From contig NZ_JAZDDH010000001.1 in assembly GCF_037081715.1 (NCBI RefSeq), positions 744,001-808,000 on the forward strand: DNA of 64,000 nucleotides, given 5' to 3'. How positions within the stretch are numbered: position 1 is the stretch's first letter; each line of letters begins with the position of its first letter. Source of the stretch: Halalkalicoccus sp. CG83 (GTDB lineage: Archaea > Halobacteriota > Halobacteria > Halobacteriales > Halalkalicoccaceae). The notes under the pieces were generated by a model. The model had not been told where the DNA came from. It did no database searches and worked only from the letters and a program-made list of their open reading frames with translations. The position numbers and the translations under genes are program-made. Below, piece by piece: positions 34,679 to 42,201 of the stretch.

Positions 34679-35064
34679 AGGCGTTTTTCGATACGAACGT
34701 TCTCGTTGCCGCCGTCGTCTCTGATGAACAACGATCGACCACTGCCGTTCGTCTACTAAACGAGATCGATGAGGGACATACGTCGATATTAAACGTAATG
34801 GAGCTCCGTAGCGTTCTCTCGAAAAAGAAGGCGTTCGAACGCGAGCGGATCGATCGAATCGAGGATCGTATCGCTCGTAAAACCACCGTAACGTTTCCTG
34901 ATGCCTCCGATATCGTAGCTGCGAATCAGTTGCAATCGGAGACGCTACTATATCCGATGGATGCGCTAATTCTCACATCCGCGGAATCAATTGACTCCCC
35001 GCTCGTCTCGTTCGATGCTGAATTGGTCGAACATGGCGCTATCGAGCCTGAAGAACTCCTCTGA
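34675..35064 (+). CDS. VapC-type PIN-domain toxin
   Basis: The 129-residue protein begins MKAFFDTNVLVAAVVSDEQR with the first catalytic Asp. It has ILNVMELRSVLSKKK with the Glu, LLYPMDALILTSAE with the third Asp and SPLVSFDAELVEH with the fourth. PIN domains of this type are Mg-dependent RNases that cleave tRNA or rRNA when the antitoxin is lost. It overlaps the antitoxin gene by 4 bp (ATGA). All four acidic positions are present, so it should be active. Confidence 0.85.
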   Translation: MKAFFDTNVLVAAVVSDEQRSTTAVRLLNEIDEGHTSILNVMELRSVLSKKKAFERERIDRIEDRIARKTTVTFPDASDIVAANQLQSETLLYPMDALILTSAESIDSPLVSFDAELVEHGAIEPEELL

Positions 35065-35456
35065 GGGACGTGGCGATAGTCCCCTGTCTCAAACAAGCTT
35101 CGTACCAGATCCTCGATCCGCTACGGTGCCAGCAACCGATGCCATCCCTTACGACGCCCGTGCGATCGTCCGTTCTCAGGTATCGACCAACGCTGCATAC
35201 CGCTGCTTCACCAACTGATCGAGTGTCGTCTGGTCCTCACCCATGACGCCGGCTGTTCGACCTGGGCTCAACGGCACCGAAGAATCCTAATCCTGAGTGC
35301 CCCATCCACTGGTCCGTTGAACGATTGCAGTCTGAACTCGTTGTCGTGTGAGATACGCGCTCTGTATGCAGCATGGACGCTGAGACCTATCACTCAGCTG
35401 CGGGTGGATCACGTGACGCTGAGTTCACAGAACGCTTACCTAAATTCAGGCGCTAA
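35065..35456. other. Noncoding stretch before the TnpB element
   Basis: No gene is recognised. A short minus-strand phrase MGEDQTTLDQLVKQRYAALV ends in a stop and could be a small relic. Confidence 0.3.
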
Positions 35457-35574
35457 GGCCCCTTCCTCAACGACCGAGCGAAGCGAGGTCGTAGGGAGGG
35501 GATACAGCGTTCACGAGACGCGAAGCGTCTCGTTAGCCAATCAGAACGCTTTGCGTTCTGATGACGCCGTCATC
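35457..35574. repeat. Hairpin cluster upstream of the DUF2080-TnpB pair
   Basis: A long hairpin (CCCCTTCCT...AGGGAGGGG with inner CGACC/GGTCG) at about 35458-35504 is followed by three short perfect hairpins, each with a 3-base loop: CGAGACGC-GAA-GCGTCTCG (35514-35532), CAGAACGC-TTT-GCGTTCTG (35542-35560) and GATGAC-GCC-GTCATC (35560-35574). They may belong to the element's left end. Confidence 0.65.
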
Positions 35575-35656
35575 GTCTGTCTTTCGTGCGATACTGCCGG
35601 CCCGCAGGCCCACGCCACCGGTATGCTTAACTATATGCAAACTATATACTCTGGTA

Positions 35657-35812
35657 ATGGATCGGTACGAAACCGACGACGCCAAAGAAGTCCTCGACCG
35701 AACCGTGAAACCGTTCGGGAGCGGTGGTGCTCACATCACTGTTCCGAAGCGGTGGATCGGTGCCGAGGTCAAAGTCGTCCGTGTTTCCGATCCCGATCCA
35801 TCCGACGAGTAG
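35657..35812 (+). CDS. DUF2080 transposon-encoded small protein
   Basis: The 51-residue product (VKPFGSGGAHITVPKRWIGA then EVKVVRVSDP) is the DUF2080 type that accompanies IS1341-like TnpB genes in haloarchaea. Its beta-rich fold resembles AbrB-like swapped-hairpin DNA-binding domains, so it may bind the element's own DNA; that is inference. It ends 3 bp before tnpB. The start is the only ATG before the conserved block and follows an AT-rich promoter region (AACTATATACTC). Confidence 0.85.
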   Translation: MDRYETDDAKEVLDRTVKPFGSGGAHITVPKRWIGAEVKVVRVSDPDPSDE

Positions 35813-35815
35813 GCC

Positions 35816-37093
35816 ATGCGCTACAACTACAGGTGTCGGCTCAAACCGACCGACGAACTCCACGAACGGTTAGCGTGGACTGTCGATACCTGCCGGCAGG
35901 TCTACAACCACTTCCTTCACCGACTCAACCGAGTAGACGGAACCTCCGCCTACTCCGAACAGTCACTCCTCCCCGACCTCAAACGCGAGTGGGACGATCT
36001 GAAGGACGTTCACTCGAAAGTGCTGCAGAAAGTCGTTCAGCGGTTGTACGACAACCTCTCGACGCTGAAGGGGCGGAAAGAGAACGGCTACCGCGTCGGC
36101 GAACTGAAGTGGAAGGCCCCGCAGGAATATCATTCGATTAAGTACAGTCAAACCGGCTTCAAGCTCAACAACACGAGCGGTCGGCCTGTACTCTCTCTTT
36201 CCACGATCGGCGACGTTCCGATGGTCTACCACCGCGAGGTCCCCGACGACGCTACGATCAAGGAGGTCGTCGTCAAGCAGGAGCCTACGGGCGAGTGGTT
36301 CGCCGTCCTCGGACTCGAAACCGAGAACGACACACCGCCGAAGCCCGAGAACCCCGAGCAGTGCGTCGGCATCGACGTAGGGATTCTCAAGTACGCCCAC
36401 GACAGCGACGGAACCGACGTCGAAGGTCCCGGCCTCTCGTACGAACGCGAGCGGTTGGAACGCGCACAACGCGACCTCTCGCGGAAGCAACACGGTTCGG
36501 CGAACTACCGCAAGCAACAGCGGGTCGTCGCCCAACGCCACGCCGACTTGAAGCGGAAGCGTCGGGACTTCCTCCACAAGCTCTCGAACTACTACGCTCG
36601 GGAATACGACCTCGTTGCTGTCGAGGACCTCGACGCGAAAGGGTTGATGGAACTCCCGTCGAACTCCCGCAACCGAGCATCCGCCGCGTGGGGGACGTCC
36701 CTTCGGATGCTCGAATACAAGTGCGAACGCGAGGGCACGCACTACGTTCCGGTCGATCCGCGCGGGACGACGAAGGAATGTTCCAACTGTGGCGTCGAAA
36801 CCGAGAAGCCGCTGTGGGTCCGCGAACACTCGTGCCCCTCGTGCGGGTTCGAAGCGGACAGGGACCTCAACGCGGCGTACAACATCCTTTCTCGCGGACT
36901 CACAGAAGTAGGGGTGGTTCACCCCGATTTAATGTGGTTCGAGAGAGCGGAGCTCTCTCGTCATCACGAAAGACGCGTAGCGTCTTTCGAACGACCTGCG
37001 GAGACTGCGCTCCCTACGGGAACCGATTCGGTTCCTGCAAAGCGCGTCTTGGAAACAGGAAGTCGTTCGAAAGGCGCAGAGCGCCTTTCGTGA
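35816..37093 (+). CDS. tnpB: TnpB RNA-guided nuclease of an IS200/IS605 (IS1341-type) element
   Basis: The 425-residue protein has the RuvC triad Asp187 (CVGIDVGILKYA), Glu270 (LVAVEDLDAKG) and Asp350 (DRDLNAAYN), and a zinc ribbon with Cys322, Cys325, Cys340 and Cys343. All key residues are intact. TnpB proteins are guide-RNA-directed DNA nucleases that help their element persist; the guide (omega) RNA comes from the 3' end of the gene and the right end. There is no tnpA, so the element is not self-mobile. The C-terminal 45 residues run through a block of hairpins (36940-37090), and the repeated phrases FERAE and FERPAE suggest an in-frame insertion there. Confidence 0.92.
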   Translation: MRYNYRCRLKPTDELHERLAWTVDTCRQVYNHFLHRLNRVDGTSAYSEQSLLPDLKREWDDLKDVHSKVLQKVVQRLYDNLSTLKGRKENGYRVGELKWKAPQEYHSIKYSQTGFKLNNTSGRPVLSLSTIGDVPMVYHREVPDDATIKEVVVKQEPTGEWFAVLGLETENDTPPKPENPEQCVGIDVGILKYAHDSDGTDVEGPGLSYERERLERAQRDLSRKQHGSANYRKQQRVVAQRHADLKRKRRDFLHKLSNYYAREYDLVAVEDLDAKGLMELPSNSRNRASAAWGTSLRMLEYKCEREGTHYVPVDPRGTTKECSNCGVETEKPLWVREHSCPSCGFEADRDLNAAYNILSRGLTEVGVVHPDLMWFERAELSRHHERRVASFERPAETALPTGTDSVPAKRVLETGSRSKGAERLS

Positions 37094-37117
37094 TCACGAG
37101 AGACCTTCGGTCTCTCG
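36940..37117. repeat. Array of five short perfect hairpins with 3-base loops
   Basis: The hairpins are 36940-36960 (9-bp stem, loop GGA), 36967-36989 (10-bp, loop GTA), 37019-37035 (7-bp, loop ATT), 37068-37090 (10-bp, loop AGA) and 37097-37117 (9-bp, loop TTC). Each has a different stem sequence but the same form. Four lie inside the end of tnpB and one after it. Confidence 0.85.
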
Positions 37118-37120
37118 GAC

Positions 37121-37170
37121 GACCCCGTCCTCAGCGAGGCCGCAAGGCCGAGCAGGGCGGGGTAGTTCAC
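37121..37170 (+). mobile_element. Right end and putative omega-RNA 3' hairpin of the TnpB element
   Basis: CCCCGTCCT pairs with AGGGCGGGG around an inner GGCCGCAAGGCC hairpin, ending in GTAGTTCAC. The same block without a full tnpB occurs at 50737-50784 and 59955-60012. By analogy with known TnpB elements the bases after TTCAC would be the guide. Confidence 0.7.
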
Positions 37171-37196
37171 TTTTCTACCCGCCTACATTCAATGTA

Positions 37197-37502
37197 ATGG
37201 ACAGAACGTCGACCGACACTGATCCACGATCATTCGGATCGCGTGTCCGCGAGCGACTCGGGTCCATTAGCCCGGTTTCCCTGGCGATGCTGGGCTTTCT
37301 CAGGTTCCTCGGGAACACGTTCACCCGGCTGGAGGTTCTCCAGGTGTTCCACCTGTTCTGGCTGTTCGCGCTGTGGCCAGTGGTCTCTCTGCTGATCGGC
37401 GCCGTCAAGCAGTCGATCGGCTACGAGGGGGACGACCCAGGCCCGCGTGACGGACTGCAGACCGTGTTCTCGTCGTTCTTCCCGAGTTCGATCGACCGGT
37501 AG
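37197..37502 (+). CDS. Small hypothetical membrane protein
   Basis: The 101-residue protein has a polar N-terminus, an amphipathic stretch FLRFLGNTFTRLEVLQVF and one strong hydrophobic segment WLFALWPVVSLLIGAVKQ, so it is probably membrane-attached. I do not recognise the family. It begins 26 bp after the right end of the TnpB element and is convergent with the VapBC pair downstream. GC-rich codon use fits the host. Confidence 0.55.
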   Translation: MDRTSTDTDPRSFGSRVRERLGSISPVSLAMLGFLRFLGNTFTRLEVLQVFHLFWLFALWPVVSLLIGAVKQSIGYEGDDPGPRDGLQTVFSSFFPSSIDR

Positions 37503-37577
37503 TCCTCTCTCGGTTCGGTTTCTCGGTTCGGTTCGGTTCGTTTTCGGCCGAGGACCGGTCGGATCGTTCCTCCCGAA

Positions 37578-37973
37578 CTAGTCGTACGCCTCGACGGCCA
37601 ACCCGTCGACGCGCTCGAAGTCGCCGTCGCGAGTGACGATCGTTCCGCCAGCCTCGCGGACGATGCCCGCGATCAGCATGTCCACGGCGTTGATCGGCGC
37701 GCCCCGATCGAGCAGCTCGGCCTCGATCAGCGCCGCCTCCCGAACCGCCGCCGTGGTCACGGGGAGTGCCTCGAACCAGTCGAGCGCCGAGGCCGTCCTC
37801 GCGACGCCATCCTGGCGGTCGGCCTGCGCGCCGTATCGCAGCATCTCCCACAGGACGGGCGTCGGAACGTACCATGTCCCGTCGTACCCCTCGATCACCG
37901 CGGCCGCTCGCTCGTGACCGGCGCTGTCGGAGCGCAGGTAATCGCTTAGGAGGCTACTGTCCAAACAGTTCAT
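37578..37973 (-). CDS. vapC: VapC-type PIN-domain toxin
   Basis: From the ATG at 37973 the product has 131 residues and starts MNCLDSSLLSDYLRSDSAGH with the first catalytic Asp. It has VPTPVLWEMLRYG with the Glu, INAVDMLIAGIVREAGG with the third Asp and IVTRDGDFERVDGL with the last acidic residues. It should be a Mg-dependent RNase toxin. The start overlaps the antitoxin gene by 20 bp. The frame is open farther upstream, but that part reads as antisense of the antitoxin. Confidence 0.88.
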   Translation of the reverse strand: MNCLDSSLLSDYLRSDSAGHERAAAVIEGYDGTWYVPTPVLWEMLRYGAQADRQDGVARTASALDWFEALPVTTAAVREAALIEAELLDRGAPINAVDMLIAGIVREAGGTIVTRDGDFERVDGLAVEAYD

Positions 37974-38187
37974 CGTGATGCTCGTCGATCTCCTCGCCCA
38001 GTCGCGCGTGGCGTTCGTCGTGATCGATGCCGGCGTCGGTCCCGTCGAACAGTCCGCGGGCCTTCGAGGGGTCGGCACGTGCTGCCGTGAGGCGGGTAAC
38101 GACATCGCTGAAGCTCTCGTCCTCGCGTTTGTGTGATTTGAGGCGCTCGTAGGCATCCTCCGTGATTGTGAGCGTCTTTGTCACCAT
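37954..38187 (-). CDS. vapB: VapB-type antitoxin (DUF217-like)
   Basis: The 77-residue protein starts MVTKTLTITEDAYERLKSHK with the ribbon-helix-helix-like N-terminus of archaeal VapB antitoxins (REDESFSDVVTRL), followed by a toxin-binding acidic tail GIDHDERHARLGEEIDEHHD. It overlaps vapC by 20 bp. A perfect 7-bp inverted repeat TACACGT/ACGTGTA at 38187-38206 covers its start, which fits self-repression by the VapBC complex. Confidence 0.88.
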   Translation of the reverse strand: MVTKTLTITEDAYERLKSHKREDESFSDVVTRLTAARADPSKARGLFDGTDAGIDHDERHARLGEEIDEHHDELFGQ

Positions 38188-38206
38188 ACACGTAAACGTA
38201 CGTGTA
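38187..38206. promoter_or_regulatory. Candidate VapBC operator
   Basis: TACACGT and ACGTGTA form a 7-bp inverted repeat with a 6-bp spacer at the 5' end of vapB, in the place where VapBC complexes bind to repress their own promoter. Confidence 0.5.
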
Positions 38207-38357
38207 TACGTAACTTAAGCGTGGCGGGGATTGGTTTCGGCGTAGCGTCTCAGTTCGTCTGCTACTGACGCTGGCGAAGTGTGCGCGAGACGACGCTCGA
38301 GGCCTCCCCTATCGGTTGCGACTCTCTGATACGGGATCGGTCCTCGCCAATGAACGG

Positions 38358-38681
38358 ATGGACTTCTATGAGTACGACGAAACCCATCTAATACTCAAAC
38401 ACTACAGATATGTGCCTGAAAACGATGAACAAAACGCCTCGAGAAGAGAAAAACTGAACGCTCTCATTAGCGTCGCCAAGTACAGACCGAAGCTCACACT
38501 TGGAATATTCGTCGAAGAGGACATCGTAGCGTGTCATGGATGGCCGTCTGAACGGGGTCCAGTTTCCGTTCTCGGTCTAGGTGAATTATGGGCTTCTAGA
38601 TTTTTAGAGCCAACATCGCTTTCGATCGCACTAGTGAAATGGCAGTCCGTAGAGTGGTACGGGACAGGACTAGGGGGGTAG
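38358..38681 (+). CDS. Hypothetical protein whose 3' half is duplicated with the cassette
   Basis: From the ATG at 38358 the product has 107 residues (MDFYEYDETHLILKHYRYVP at the start; SERGPVSVLGLGELWASRFL near the end). It looks folded, with mixed strands and helices, but I do not know the family. The frame is open for 14 codons upstream without a good start, so it may be truncated at the 5' end. The last 58 codons belong to the duplicated cassette; the copy at 32319-32485 is decayed. AT content is higher than in the VapBC genes upstream. Confidence 0.45.
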   Translation: MDFYEYDETHLILKHYRYVPENDEQNASRREKLNALISVAKYRPKLTLGIFVEEDIVACHGWPSERGPVSVLGLGELWASRFLEPTSLSIALVKWQSVEWYGTGLGG

Positions 38682-38858
38682 CTCATTCGGTTGTAGGTAG
38701 CAGCTGGTATTCCCTATTTTCACTACAGCCGAACAGTGACCAGCTATGATCCTTACGCTCCCCAATGTTGCTCAGTACGCTGAACAAACCCACCAAATTC
38801 CTTCCTGGCAGTTGATTTTCGGCTCTCAGACCGCCTTCTCATGAACTTTCAAGTTAAT

Positions 38859-39092
38859 CTACGCGACGGTCTTTGAAATCCATTCCTCACCTTTATCCGA
38901 AATTTCATACAATCCCGTTTCTTTGTGGTGGTAACGCACTAAATCATAGACTCGTAGCCATTTCAGACGTTCTCCAATATAATTCTCGTGTTTGTCGATC
39001 TGATCAGCTAATGATCCTCTCGTTTCTCGCCCTTTAGCGAGCAGCGTAAGGATTTCTCTGTCAGTATCGTTAAGATCTGAGGGGGTATCCAT
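38859..39092 (-). CDS. PhiH1-repressor-like winged-helix protein (cassette copy 2)
   Basis: The 77 residues differ from copy 1 at only two visible places (Asp2 for Asn, and RVYDLVRY for RVYNLVRY). Such close identity in a gene whose cassette partners have diverged more suggests that both repressors recognise the same operator and could cross-regulate. The winged-helix layout is the same: recognition helix near ENYIGERLKWL and wing around HHKETGLYEI. It is transcribed divergently from the zinc-finger operon. Confidence 0.85.
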   Translation of the reverse strand: MDTPSDLNDTDREILTLLAKGRETRGSLADQIDKHENYIGERLKWLRVYDLVRYHHKETGLYEISDKGEEWISKTVA

Positions 39093-39164
39093 TTAGCGAA
39101 TATTCAACTGCGTCTGATTTCATCCTTGTGTACTCCATCTACTTACTAAAACACCCTTAATAGC

Positions 39165-39183
39165 AGTGTTCTATAGGAACACT
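39165..39183. promoter_or_regulatory. Candidate operator palindrome (copy 2)
   Basis: AGTGTTC and GAACACT form a perfect 7-bp inverted repeat with spacer TATAG, at the same place relative to the TATA box (39197-39203) as the palindrome in copy 1. The spacer differs between copies while the arms are kept. Confidence 0.6.
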
Positions 39184-39228
39184 TGCACCACAAAGTTTTA
39201 TAGAGCACCCCTCTTACTATGAGCTGCA

Positions 39229-39286
39229 AAGCGCGGTATCGCCAGTAAGTAGAACTGGCCCGGTGGTGTCACACCGGACCGCGCTT
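39229..39286 (+). ncRNA. Structured three-way-junction leader (copy 2)
   Basis: The 58 bases are identical to 33039-33096 in copy 1 and form the same three stems. The base change nearest to it (GAGCTGC versus GAGCTGT) lies outside the structure. The ribosome site AGGAG and the ATG at 39305 follow at the same distance. Confidence 0.65.
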
Positions 39287-39304
39287 CCCCGATCAGGAGA
39301 AGCA

Positions 39305-39511
39305 ATGAGTCCTAGCAACCCACCATCAAAAAATAGTATCGCTCCAGCAACCACTGTTGGGCAGTATATCAGCGGCCCGTACTGGGAGCCGCCGACGATC
39401 CCGAACGCGACCACCTACTGGCGATGTAGGTCCTGTAATCGTGAATCAACCCGGAAACAGGATCTCCACCGGAAGCGGTTCCATGCGCCCGACTGCGAGG
39501 TGCGCCGCTAA
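39305..39511 (+). CDS. Small zinc-finger protein (cassette gene 1, copy 2)
   Basis: The 68-residue product keeps the Ser/Pro-rich N-terminus MSPSNPPSKNSIAP and the Cys/His pattern YWRCRSCNRES...RFHAPDCEVRR of copy 1, while the linker between the Cys pair and the His is changed at many places (STRKQDLHRK versus SIRERDLYQE). The metal ligands are therefore under selection and the linker is free. The TAATG overlap with the next gene is also kept. Confidence 0.75.
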   Translation: MSPSNPPSKNSIAPATTVGQYISGPYWEPPTIPNATTYWRCRSCNRESTRKQDLHRKRFHAPDCEVRR

Positions 39512-39843
39512 TGCTGGTTACCGCGCCCGCCGAACAGCTCTTGACCGGCTTTCAACTCGTGGAAACGCGCTGCAGCTACTGTAAGAGCACCCTCCAAGAG
39601 AGTGATCGCGTCAGCGCCTACGCAGTTCGGTACGCCGGCGACGAGTCGTGGTGCGTCCCCCGCCTGTACTGTCGAACGTGTCGATCGACAATCGGGGAGC
39701 CGACGCTCGGTGCGACCGAACTATTGGTCGAGGGTCGCCTCGGCTGGACGATGGATGCGGCGATTCAGCGGACGTCGCTGACGCTGCTCGGCATCGAACG
39801 CGTTATTCAGAGCGAACCGGAGGACGGCCGTGCCACGCTCTGA
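39511..39843 (+). CDS. Small zinc-ribbon protein (cassette gene 2, copy 2)
   Basis: The 110-residue product matches copy 1 in length and keeps both Cys pairs (RCSYCKSTLQESD and LYCRTCRST). Changes such as QYAGDESWS to RYAGDESWC add a fifth Cys here. The reading frame overlaps the next gene by 14 bp. Conservation of length, Cys residues and overlaps in two diverged copies argues that the protein is made and works with its neighbours. The function is unknown. Confidence 0.8.
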   Translation: MLVTAPAEQLLTGFQLVETRCSYCKSTLQESDRVSAYAVRYAGDESWCVPRLYCRTCRSTIGEPTLGATELLVEGRLGWTMDAAIQRTSLTLLGIERVIQSEPEDGRATL

Positions 39844-40453
39844 GGGATCGACTGCGGACGGATCAACTGACGCCCGCCTCGACCGACTGGAGCGCGAGAT
39901 GGTCCGCGAGGGATCGATCGAGATGGCCGCCGTCCGCCGGCTCCTCCACGGCCTGAGCGACACCACGGCCGACGCCGATCCAGTCGCAAAGGTCGACGCG
40001 ATCGTCGAGCGCATCGAGACACTCGAGACCGAGGTCCAACGCCTTGAGGCACAGCTACGCGCTCAGCGTAACCAACAGAAGGGCACGAAAAAGGAACGCG
40101 CGAAACGCCTCGCACGCAACGAAGTGCTCCGTCAGATCGATCGCGAGACGAACCCGATTGGCGAGGGCGGTGCCGTGGACGTCCCGACGGTGATCACAAT
40201 GGGGTACGGACTGGGCGTCGACTTTACCCACAAGACCGTCGGTGACGCGTTCCGGACACTCACCACCGAGTGGGACTGCTTCGAGCTGCAGGACGGTAGT
40301 GGTACGAAGGAGGGCCCGAACAAACGGCTGGTCGCCTCTGATGATGCGATCCCCAAAGCCCTCTGGGAATGCTACCGAGCTGACACCGCCAAGACAGCAA
40401 CCCCTGAGACCACTGTCGGCGAAAGTAGCGACGACACGAACGAGGTGTGCTGA
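39830..40453 (+). CDS. Coiled-coil/winged-helix-like protein (cassette gene 3, copy 2)
   Basis: The gene starts with GTG inside the end of the zinc-ribbon gene. The 207-residue product keeps the N-terminal RLDRLEREMVREGSIEMAAV, the coiled coil ETLETEVQRLEAQLRAQRNQ and the C-terminal VPTVITMGYGLGVDFTHKTV and WDCFELQDGSGTKEG. The last 35 residues differ most from copy 1. It is probably a DNA-associated dimer, by its basic coiled coil and wing-like end. It stands about 280 bp from the convergent orc1/cdc6 gene, which may hint at a replication-related element. Confidence 0.8.
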   Translation: MPRSEGSTADGSTDARLDRLEREMVREGSIEMAAVRRLLHGLSDTTADADPVAKVDAIVERIETLETEVQRLEAQLRAQRNQQKGTKKERAKRLARNEVLRQIDRETNPIGEGGAVDVPTVITMGYGLGVDFTHKTVGDAFRTLTTEWDCFELQDGSGTKEGPNKRLVASDDAIPKALWECYRADTAKTATPETTVGESSDDTNEVC

Positions 40454-40454
40454 G

Positions 40455-40496
40455 ATGGCCCCGTTCCAGCCCGTCGTTCCACCGCCCTTGCACTAG
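40455..40496 (+). CDS. Tiny Pro-rich reading frame (copy 2)
   Basis: An ATG one base after the TGA of the coiled-coil gene opens 13 codons, MAPFQPVVPPPLH. The first residues match the 25-codon frame at 34262. It may be a leader-like microprotein or chance; only the conserved start supports it. Confidence 0.35.
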   Translation: MAPFQPVVPPPLH

Positions 40497-40545
40497 TCCA
40501 CTACTAGCCGTGTCCTATTGCCTGTAATTAACATCTCGGTAGTAG

Positions 40546-40600
40546 TGGGTCTACCGCCTTGCACCGCTTCGCATGGACGGTGCGAGGCGGGACGGACCCA
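40546..40600 (+). terminator. Conserved long hairpin closing the cassette (copy 2)
   Basis: TGGGT (40546-40550) pairs with ACCCA (40596-40600), and CCGCCTTGCACCG (40554-40566) with CGGTGCGAGGCGG (40578-40590) with one T-G wobble. The paired bases differ from copy 1 but still pair, so the structure rather than the sequence is kept. Confidence 0.5.
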
Positions 40601-40730
40601 GTTTCTCGCTACTTTCGACGAAAGTAGCTCTGGAAGCTCCAAGTTCACAGGAGAATCGCCAGTAAAACATCGCCACTGGTACGAGTCGGCTACCGCGACT
40701 GTTCCTCTCCTGTTTGGTTCGAACAGGGAG

Positions 40731-41933
40731 TTAGGAAAGGTCGGGATGGTTCTCCCTGATTTCTCCGGCGAGCTGGGGATCAAACGTCGTTTTGTGTTGC
40801 TTCACTCGCCCCTCGCGCCCTCGTGATTCGATCCAGGTTTCGAGCAATCCCATCGTTTCGAGATCTGTAACGACGCCTTGAATTGCCCGCTTTCCTAATG
40901 GTGGGTTTAAGATAATCCCCCTTTCCATCGACTCACGTATCTGCTCTGTAGTTACAGGTTGGACGATCTCACCGGTTTGTTTATCTGTCCAACTGGTGGC
41001 TGCTACTAAGACCCCTACATGATTTAACGGTAGCTGAGTTAGCTTCTCCATGATTGCGTTCTGTTCTGTCGCTTCAAGACTATCATCAATGCACTCTCTT
41101 GTCACGGTCGCTAATTCACGTTGATTTGCTATTTCTCCTGCATTACGAAATAGGGTCAGACCTTTGCGTGCATCGCCCCAGCGAGTTGCAGCCTGTCTTG
41201 TTCCATGCTTTGCTGCTCCTGGTGTGACGGATTCGTCGGCAAATGCACGCACTAGACGTGGAATGAGAATGTCGGCTAACTCATGGAATCCATATGGACC
41301 GAAAAACACCTCTTCAGTACTCATCGCACTTTCGACCCTGCTGTCGAGGCGGAGATCCACCTCGATGAGTCGGTTGCTGATCAGCCACACGGAGAGATCG
41401 ATCCCGCGTTTAAGCTTCCCCTCGCCGCGCAGTAGTCGGTAGAGAAACTCGTTTGGATCGTAGTTCGTGTCGTGCTGGAGCTGGTCGATCTCGTCGAGGA
41501 TCAGGACCGTATACTGCGGGTACGCCTCCAGCGCGATCCAGATCCCCTCGAAGACGCCGTCCAGTCCTTCATACGACTTCTTCCGGTCGCCGGTTAGTTC
41601 GAGATAGATCTCGTTGGCCGCGCTGAAGATCGTTCGACACTCCTTGAGATTCACGTACTCAACAGCAAGATCCTCGGTCCGAGCGGCGAACTCCTCAGCG
41701 ACTCGTCGCGTCGTCAGGGTCTTTCCCGTTCCGGGCGGTCCGTGGATCGAGACGGTCGGCGGGAGATAGCCCTCGTGGATACCGTTGAGGATCGTCGCGA
41801 GTTCGCGCTCCTGTTCATCACGGGCGATGATCTCGTCCGGTTCGGCTAACGGATCGAGCGCGCCTTTGTCGGCGAAGACGCTGTCAGCAGGGGCCGTCTC
41901 GTCGAAGAGATCGTCGTACTTGTCTGATCCCAT
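40731..41933 (-). CDS. orc1: Orc1/Cdc6 replication initiator
   Basis: From the ATG at 41933 the product has 400 residues, the normal length for an archaeal Orc1/Cdc6. Walker A is GPPGTGKT (65-72) and Walker B LILDEID (144-150). Arg-rich sensor regions and the C-terminal winged helix (AIQGVVTDLETMGLLETWIE) that binds origin repeats are all present. It should load the replicative helicase at a plasmid-type or secondary origin. No clear origin repeats are seen beside it. The frame is open for 26 codons upstream, but that part reads through an insertion-element end at 41944-41992. Truncated copies lie at 5632-6024 and 47125-47586. Confidence 0.92.
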   Translation of the reverse strand: MGSDKYDDLFDETAPADSVFADKGALDPLAEPDEIIARDEQERELATILNGIHEGYLPPTVSIHGPPGTGKTLTTRRVAEEFAARTEDLAVEYVNLKECRTIFSAANEIYLELTGDRKKSYEGLDGVFEGIWIALEAYPQYTVLILDEIDQLQHDTNYDPNEFLYRLLRGEGKLKRGIDLSVWLISNRLIEVDLRLDSRVESAMSTEEVFFGPYGFHELADILIPRLVRAFADESVTPGAAKHGTRQAATRWGDARKGLTLFRNAGEIANQRELATVTRECIDDSLEATEQNAIMEKLTQLPLNHVGVLVAATSWTDKQTGEIVQPVTTEQIRESMERGIILNPPLGKRAIQGVVTDLETMGLLETWIESRGREGRVKQHKTTFDPQLAGEIRENHPDLS

Positions 41934-41943
41934 TTTTAAACAG

Positions 41944-41992
41944 CGAGCGAATCCCGTCCTGAGGCCGAAGGCCGAAGGGCGGGCGGGAATCG
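41944..41992 (+). mobile_element. Solo TnpB-type right-end hairpin upstream of orc1
   Basis: CCCGTCCT...AGGGCGGG encloses the inner hairpin GGCCGAAGGCC, the same fold as the right end at 37121-37170, though without GTAGTTCAC. It lies only about 10 bp before the orc1 start and may have replaced the native promoter. Confidence 0.45.
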
Positions 41993-42201
41993 CGTAAGTC
42001 CCTCTACGCAAACAGCGTTATTCTGCATTGCTGGATTCCCCACGTTCGTTGTCAATACACTCTCTGACGAGGCTTGACAGGTTACTGTGATTCTCTCGCA
42101 TTCACTCCTCCTGTTCTTTCGTGATTGTGACGTTTCTTCGCTCCACAACCTATTGTCTGGGGTTCAATATAATTAAGCGTGAATGATGTGTAGCGTGTGG
42201 T

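Larger units (their letters stand above)
38507..40625. repeat. Duplicated accessory cassette, copy 2 (direct repeat, about 2.1 kb)
   Basis: It matches 32319-34434 in the same orientation. All genes are intact here. The copy ends in CTACTTTCG-A-CGAAAGTAG, a near-perfect palindrome only partly kept in copy 1, and is followed at about 100 bp by the convergent orc1/cdc6 gene. Copy 2 could be the parent because the gene at its left border is whole. Confidence 0.9.

Noticed and set aside
35963-36922. A long open frame of 319 codons on the minus strand opposite tnpB
   Set aside because: It is the antisense of an intact TnpB with all catalytic residues, has no start context and reads as a Val/Arg/Asp-biased mirror of GC-rich codons. 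Long antisense frames are common in haloarchaeal genes.
37893-38156. Longer VapC with an N-terminal extension
   Set aside because: The 61 residues before MNCLDSS are the antisense-like alternate frame of the antitoxin gene, and PIN toxins start just before the first Asp.
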